DNA of 64,000 nucleotides. Source: Psychroflexus montanilacus. GTDB lineage: Bacteria; Bacteroidota; Bacteroidia; Flavobacteriales; Flavobacteriaceae. A program made the translations under genes and the position numbers. The stretch is from positions 248,001 to 312,000 of the forward strand of contig NZ_JAIQZC010000001.1 in the NCBI RefSeq assembly GCF_020164535.1, written 5' to 3'. The notes below the pieces were generated by a model. The model had not been told where the DNA came from, made no database searches, and was given only the letters and a program-made list of their open reading frames with translations. Of this stretch, positions 59,683 through 64,000 are shown piece by piece. The first letter of the stretch is position 1. Each line of letters begins with the position of its first letter.

Positions 59683-59690
59683 TACATTTG
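59683..59690 (+). promoter_or_regulatory. -7 promoter box (TACATTTG) of the efflux operon, 4 nt from the ATG
   Basis: An exact TAnnTTTG match; only CTCT separates it from the ATG at 59695, the same spacing as in dnaX, so the mRNA would be leaderless. TTG occurs at 59657-59659 (23-nt spacer) and 59665-59667 (15-nt spacer). Confidence 0.55.
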
Positions 59691-59694
59691 CTCT

Positions 59695-60192
59695 ATGAAG
59701 CAAAATGATAACTCTATTTCTGAATCGAAAAACAATCTTATAAATGAATTGAGTTTGCATTTTGAAACTGAACATGATCTGCCTCCACTGGCTTCTAAGA
59801 TATACTCTCACCTTATACTTTCATCTTCAGAATCGCTCACTTTTGATAATCTTATTGATATCACAGGTGCCAGCAAGAGTTCTGTCTCCAATCAGTTGAA
59901 TTTTTTAATTGAAGAAGGTCGCGTTGATTTCACTTATAAGGATGATAAAAGAAAACGTTACTTCAAGACAAAACGCTATTATTTATGCAAAACTCTTGAA
60001 TTACATCTGGAAAAAATTCAGAAAGAGATCAAAATGCTTTCAAAAGTTATTCAATTTAAAAACAATGAAGATTTCAACAAAAAACTTGTTGCTATTTTCA
60101 AAAATCACCTGGTCAACGAAAGAGAAAATATATTAGAGACAATAGATAACCTAAAACAAACGAGTCATAATTTAAATCCCCATGAAAAATAA
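59695..60192 (+). CDS. MarR/GbsR-like transcriptional regulator
   Basis: This 165-residue DNA-binding protein has a winged helix at about 25-90 ('LPPLASKIYSHLILSSSESLTFDNLIDITGASKSSVSNQLNFLIEEGRVDFTYKDDKRKRYFKTKRYY'), with a recognition helix 'SKSSVSNQLNFLIEEG' and a basic wing. A C-terminal helical dimerisation region (about 95-160) follows. This layout fits the GbsR/MarR group. It probably controls the adjoining RND efflux pump, likely as a repressor of its own operon. Its end overlaps the HlyD gene by 11 bases (ATGAAAAATAA). Confidence 0.85.
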   Translation: MKQNDNSISESKNNLINELSLHFETEHDLPPLASKIYSHLILSSSESLTFDNLIDITGASKSSVSNQLNFLIEEGRVDFTYKDDKRKRYFKTKRYYLCKTLELHLEKIQKEIKMLSKVIQFKNNEDFNKKLVAIFKNHLVNERENILETIDNLKQTSHNLNPHEK

Positions 60193-61300
60193 ATTACTTG
60201 CCTTTATAGCTGTTTCGACACTTGTATTTAGTTCATGCCAAAAGCAAGACGAACAACAATCATCACCACCGCCTGAACTCCCAATTATTAAAGTTGAAAC
60301 TAGAGACATGACTACATTCTCTGAGTATCCAACTCAACTTGAAGGCGTCATAAGTAGTGAGATAAGAGCTAAAGTTCCCGGTTATGTTACAGACGTGAGG
60401 GTTGAAGAAGGAGCTGCTGTGAAAAAAGGAGATATTTTATTCAAATTAGAAACAAGAAGCCTGAGTGGTGATGCTTCTGCAGCAAGAGCTCGAGTAAATT
60501 CTGCTCAGATTGAAGTTGACAAATTGAAACCTTTGGTTGAGAAAGAAATTGTGAGCCAAAGACAACTGGAAACTGCTAAAGCTGAACTGGAAACTGCAAA
60601 AAGTGACTTGGAAAGCATTTCAGCAAATGTAGATTATGCAACTATTAAAAGTCCTGTAGATGGCTATGTAGGCAACATCAATTACAGAGATGGTGCGCTT
60701 ATCAATCCTTCTGATATGCTCCCGCTTACCAGAGTTGTGAAAACCAACGAAGTTTTTGCATACTTCTCTGTAAATGAGAAGGAGTTTTTGAATATGGCCA
60801 GTCAATTTAATGCAGAGACAAAAGATGAGTCGGACATGACTTCTTCTTTTCCAGACGTAATGCTGGTCATGTCCAATGGCAAGGAATATGAAAAGAAAGG
60901 GAAAATAACCAGTATTTCTAGTCAGGTGAATAGACAAACGGGAACTGTCAGATTCCGAGCTACTTTTGAAAATACTGGATCAATTTTAAAAGACGGCCTT
61001 ACCGGAACAATCAAAATACCTTCCAATACCAAGGATGCTATAGTTGTTCCAAGAATGTCAACATTCTCGAGACAAGGTAAAGAATTTGTATTCAGTTTTA
61101 ATGAATCCGATTCCACTGTCACAGAAAAAGCGATTGAAGTAGTGAGAGCAGATCCGTTTTATATTGTGAATTCGGGCTTAAAAAAAGGTCAGAAAATCGT
61201 GGGAAGAGGCGTCAATAAAATCAAAAACAGCGATAAAATAATTCCTAAAGAGTCTACAGTGGACTCCATTGTAGATTCATTTGATAAAGTTTTTAAATAG
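60182..61300 (+). CDS. Membrane fusion protein of an RND efflux pump (HlyD/AcrA family)
   Basis: This 372-residue periplasmic adaptor has a lipoprotein signal ending in Cys19 (FSSC). Order: an N-terminal strand 'VKVETRDMTTFSEYPTQLEGVISSEIRAKVPGYVTDVRVEEGAAVKKGDILFKLE' (biotinyl-lipoyl half), an alpha-hairpin (about 95-150) with 'VSQRQLETAKAELETAKSDLES', a second lipoyl half 'TIKSPVDGYVGN', a beta-barrel and a C-terminal membrane-proximal domain. It links the inner-membrane pump to an outer-membrane channel, not seen here. The RND gene follows 5 bases downstream. Confidence 0.93.
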   Translation: MKNKLLAFIAVSTLVFSSCQKQDEQQSSPPPELPIIKVETRDMTTFSEYPTQLEGVISSEIRAKVPGYVTDVRVEEGAAVKKGDILFKLETRSLSGDASAARARVNSAQIEVDKLKPLVEKEIVSQRQLETAKAELETAKSDLESISANVDYATIKSPVDGYVGNINYRDGALINPSDMLPLTRVVKTNEVFAYFSVNEKEFLNMASQFNAETKDESDMTSSFPDVMLVMSNGKEYEKKGKITSISSQVNRQTGTVRFRATFENTGSILKDGLTGTIKIPSNTKDAIVVPRMSTFSRQGKEFVFSFNESDSTVTEKAIEVVRADPFYIVNSGLKKGQKIVGRGVNKIKNSDKIIPKESTVDSIVDSFDKVFK

Positions 61301-61305
61301 TAAAG

Positions 61306-64000
61306 ATGCTAAAGAAATTTATAGAAAGACCCGTTTTATCGACTGTTATTTCGATAATAATAGTGATGCTTGGTATCCTTGGTATACAAGAATTACCAGT
61401 CACTCAGTATCCTGATATTGCTCCGCCAACCGTACAGGTAACCACGAGCTTCCCGGGTGCAAATGCTGAAACCATTCTGGAAAGTGTTATCATTCCCATT
61501 GAAGAAGAAATAAATGGTGTAGAAGGTATGACCTATCTTACTTCATCGGCTAGTAATGATGGTAGTGCTACCATTACAGTGTTTTTTGAACAGGAATACG
61601 ACGCCGATATTGCTGCCGTGAATGTTCAAAACAGAGTAGCACGTGCCAATGCTGTTTTACCAGATGAAGTTGTAAGAAATGGTGTGATTACCGAAAAACA
61701 GCAGAATTCAGCTTTGCTTTATGCAGCAATTTATTCTACCAATGAAGATTATTCTGATACGTATGTTCAAAATTATTTGAACATCAATATCCGTCCAGAA
61801 TTACAACGTATCAATGGCGTTGCCAATGTCAATGTGTTTGGAGGTAAAGATTACTCCATGCGTGTCTGGCTTGATCCAGATAAGATGGCGAATTATAACC
61901 TTAATGCCTCAGAAGTTATAGCAGCCATAAGAGAACAAAGTCAGGAAGCTGCTGCAGGTTCTGTAGGACAAAATGCAGGAAAAGCCTTTGAATATGTTAT
62001 TACTTATAAAGGCAGGCTCAAAACTTCAGAAGAATATGGAAACATCATTTTAAAGTCATTTGATAACAACCAGTTTTTGAGACTGAAAGATGTCGCAGAA
62101 GTTGAGCTGGATGCTTTTTCCTATAATTCTTTATCAAGAAGTAAGGGTTATCCTGGTGTTAACTTCGGAATTTTTCAAACCCCTGGATCCAACGCCCAGG
62201 AAATCATTGAGGACATCTACGATAAAATGGATGAACTTGAAAAAAACTTCCCCGAAGGTGTAGAATATCTTGTCAACTATGATACCAATGAATTCTTAAC
62301 TGCCTCTATAGACAAAGTACAGGAAACACTCATAGAAGCCTTTTTACTTGTATTTTTGGTAGTATTCCTCTTTTTACAGGATTTAAAATCTACGTTAATA
62401 CCTGCTATAGCAGTTCCTGTTTCTATAATTGGTACCTTTTTCTTCTTAAACTTATTTGGGTATTCCATCAACCTACTTACACTCTTTGCATTGCTTCTGG
62501 CTATTGGTATAGTGGTGGATGATGCCATCGTTGTAGTAGAGGCGGTTTATGCCAAACTTGAGGATGGTGCCCAAAGTGCCAAGGAAGCCTCCATTACTGC
62601 AATGAATGAAATAAGCGGAGCTATTGTATCCATTACGCTGGTAATGGCAGCGGTATTTATTCCGATTACATTCATAAAAGGTCCTGCTGGAGTATTTTAC
62701 GAGCAATTTGGTGTAACGCTTATTGTAGCCATCGTTATTTCTGCAGTAAACGCTCTTACGTTAAGTCCAGCTTTATGTGCCTTATTTCTAAAACCTCCTA
62801 AAGAACAGAAAGACAAACCAAATTTATTACAGCGATTCTACAATGCCTTCAATGCTGGGTTTAATGCCCTGCTGACCAAGTATGTACATTCCCTAAAATT
62901 TCTTGTAAGACAGAAATGGGTTACTTTACTTATATTAATTGTAGCTGGAGTAGCCATCTATTTTGCTAATGAAATGACTCCTAAAGGATTTGTACCTACA
63001 GAAGATCGTGGAGTTGTCTTTATGAATCTGGAATTACCAGTAGGATCATCTTTAGACAGAACTTTTAAAGCAACTGAAGACATTTACGAAAGGATTCAAA
63101 ATATAGAAGGCATAAGAACTGCCTCCTTGATATCAGGTAGAAACTTTTTCTCAGGAAACGGAAGTTCGTATGCTCAGGGCTTTATTATTCTTGATAACTG
63201 GAGTGAGAGAACAAATGATGCCACCCAAATTAATACCATCGTTGGTAAACTGAATCAGGTTACTTCTGATATTCCTGATGCTGAGATTCAATTTTTTACA
63301 CCTCCGAGCGTACCGGGATACGGAGCTGCCGATGGATTTGAAATGCAATTGATCGACAAGGCAGCAGGACCTCTAAGAGACCTGGACAACGAAGCCAACA
63401 AATTTGTGGGTGGGTTATTTGAAAAACAATCCATTGCTTTTGCGAATAGTTCCTTTAGTACAAAATTCCCTCAATACAGCATGAATCTGAACGTACCGAA
63501 GATTAAAGCCAGTGGATTGTCTGTTGACGAAGTCCTTACCACCATGCAATCCTATGTTGGTGGATTTTTTGTATCCAACTTTTCTACTTTCGGGAAGCAA
63601 TACAGAGTATTCGTACAGACATTGCCAGAAGATAGAGATAATAAAGAAAGTCTCAATAGCATTTTTGTCACCTTACCATCAGGTGAAAATGCACCAGTTT
63701 CAGAATTTGTAGACTTAGAAAGAGTTTACGGGCCTCAAGTGGTAAATCGATTCAACCTCTACAATGCAGTGACTATCAACGGGAGTACAACCCCAGGATT
63801 TAGCTCTGGTGATGCCATTGAATCCATTAGAAAAACAGCCGAAGCTCAACTGGGCACTGATTATGATATTGCATTTTCGGGTATAACCAGAGAAGAAATT
63901 GCGGCCAGCGGACAATCCATCTTCATTTTTGCCTTGAGTATTCTTTTTGTCTACTTCTTTCTAGCGGCGCAGTATGAAAGCTATTTACTCCCTTTTGCAG
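61306..64000 (+). CDS. RND efflux pump permease (HAE1/AcrB family), cut by window edge
   Basis: Translation from ATG 61306 stays open to 64000, giving 898 residues of about 1050. It opens 'MLKKFIERPVLSTVISIIIVMLGILGI', the typical RND start, and contains 'ELPVTQYPDIAPPTVQVTTSFPGA' and 'LLAIGIVVDDAIVVVEAV' with Asp405 and Asp406, the proton-relay pair of TM4. Loop regions for both porter domains are present. The 3' end is outside the window. It completes the regulator-adaptor-pump operon and probably exports drugs, bile-like or other amphiphiles. Confidence 0.95.
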   Translation, partial: MLKKFIERPVLSTVISIIIVMLGILGIQELPVTQYPDIAPPTVQVTTSFPGANAETILESVIIPIEEEINGVEGMTYLTSSASNDGSATITVFFEQEYDADIAAVNVQNRVARANAVLPDEVVRNGVITEKQQNSALLYAAIYSTNEDYSDTYVQNYLNINIRPELQRINGVANVNVFGGKDYSMRVWLDPDKMANYNLNASEVIAAIREQSQEAAAGSVGQNAGKAFEYVITYKGRLKTSEEYGNIILKSFDNNQFLRLKDVAEVELDAFSYNSLSRSKGYPGVNFGIFQTPGSNAQEIIEDIYDKMDELEKNFPEGVEYLVNYDTNEFLTASIDKVQETLIEAFLLVFLVVFLFLQDLKSTLIPAIAVPVSIIGTFFFLNLFGYSINLLTLFALLLAIGIVVDDAIVVVEAVYAKLEDGAQSAKEASITAMNEISGAIVSITLVMAAVFIPITFIKGPAGVFYEQFGVTLIVAIVISAVNALTLSPALCALFLKPPKEQKDKPNLLQRFYNAFNAGFNALLTKYVHSLKFLVRQKWVTLLILIVAGVAIYFANEMTPKGFVPTEDRGVVFMNLELPVGSSLDRTFKATEDIYERIQNIEGIRTASLISGRNFFSGNGSSYAQGFIILDNWSERTNDATQINTIVGKLNQVTSDIPDAEIQFFTPPSVPGYGAADGFEMQLIDKAAGPLRDLDNEANKFVGGLFEKQSIAFANSSFSTKFPQYSMNLNVPKIKASGLSVDEVLTTMQSYVGGFFVSNFSTFGKQYRVFVQTLPEDRDNKESLNSIFVTLPSGENAPVSEFVDLERVYGPQVVNRFNLYNAVTINGSTTPGFSSGDAIESIRKTAEAQLGTDYDIAFSGITREEIAASGQSIFIFALSILFVYFFLAAQYESYLLPFA

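Larger units (their letters stand above)
59378..59694. other. 317-base intergenic region
   Basis: A divergent gap between the fasciclin gene (minus, start 59377) and the efflux regulator (plus, start 59695). The plus side contains the palindrome at 59659-59676 and the TACATTTG box at 59683-59690. I see no RNA gene, further ORF or repeat in 59400-59650. Confidence 0.6.

Noticed and set aside
1-64000. CRISPR arrays, insertion sequences, prophage or tRNA/rRNA genes
   Set aside because: No regularly spaced repeats, transposase or integrase, and no gap large enough for an rRNA; no tRNA cloverleaf was recognised in the gaps, though a dedicated scan was not possible.

Overview
The window is ordinary chromosome from an AT-rich member of the Bacteroidota, almost certainly family Flavobacteriaceae. 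Four things point there: type IX secretion (T9SS) and Bacteroidota-specific surface proteins; many Bacteroidota families (DUF2141, DUF2147, DUF5683, DUF6268, DUF4350); promoters of the TTG / TAnnTTTG kind instead of sigma-70 boxes; and almost no Shine-Dalgarno sequences. The genus cannot be named from the sequence alone. No rRNA, tRNA, insertion sequence, prophage, integrase or CRISPR array was found, and genes are tightly packed.

Layout. 1-9.2 kb is an envelope region: a cut FUSC membrane protein, a DUF2141 protein, a duplicated lipocalin-like protein, a collagen-like surface protein with 117-bp tandem repeats beside a small T9SS protein, and beta-barrel and lipoprotein genes. 9.2-15.4 kb holds hydrolases (alpha/beta hydrolase, metallo-beta-lactamase fold, tricorn-type S41 protease) and an acetyltransferase. 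15.5-24 kb holds a 54-residue YqaE/Pmp3 protein, a phosphatase-like protein, dnaX, miaE, an aldo/keto reductase, an acyltransferase, a NUDIX hydrolase, a cyclophilin lipoprotein, a TRIC channel and an RDD protein. 24-30.7 kb is a tightly overlapping SpoIIM - membrane protein - DUF4129 - DUF4350 - MoxR - DUF58 - rdgB operon.

30.8-42.7 kb carries housekeeping genes: a DEAD-box helicase, a carboxypeptidase-like-domain protein, a sirtuin, purB, menA, a dienoyl-CoA-reductase-like SDR, then parA-parB-DUF5683-dapB-lepB-wbqC in one operon. 42.6-48.8 kb on the minus strand runs TPR protein, ribH, a small membrane protein, mutL, two rhomboids and an endonuclease/exonuclease/phosphatase protein. 49-53.4 kb has recF, a lipoprotein, a DUF721 (DciA-like) gene, an alpha/beta hydrolase-OsmC fusion and two lipoproteins. 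53.4-59.4 kb has hutH, nnr, galE, a DUF3817 protein, a thioesterase, a NUDIX protein and a fasciclin lipoprotein. 59.7-64 kb is a MarR/GbsR-like regulator, HlyD-type adaptor and RND pump operon cut by the window end.

I found no convincing new defence, mobile or biosynthetic system. The most informative observations are structural. Two promoters lie 4 nt from the start codon, which suggests leaderless mRNA (dnaX and the efflux regulator). A palindrome lies inside the efflux promoter. Two divergent genes overlap at their 5' ends. Gene overlaps of exactly 11 nt recur. A nearly identical collagen repeat array is likely to vary in length. Metal or catalytic motifs are missing in the sirtuin, DnaX and MutL. 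The MoxR/DUF58 membrane module remains functionally unresolved.
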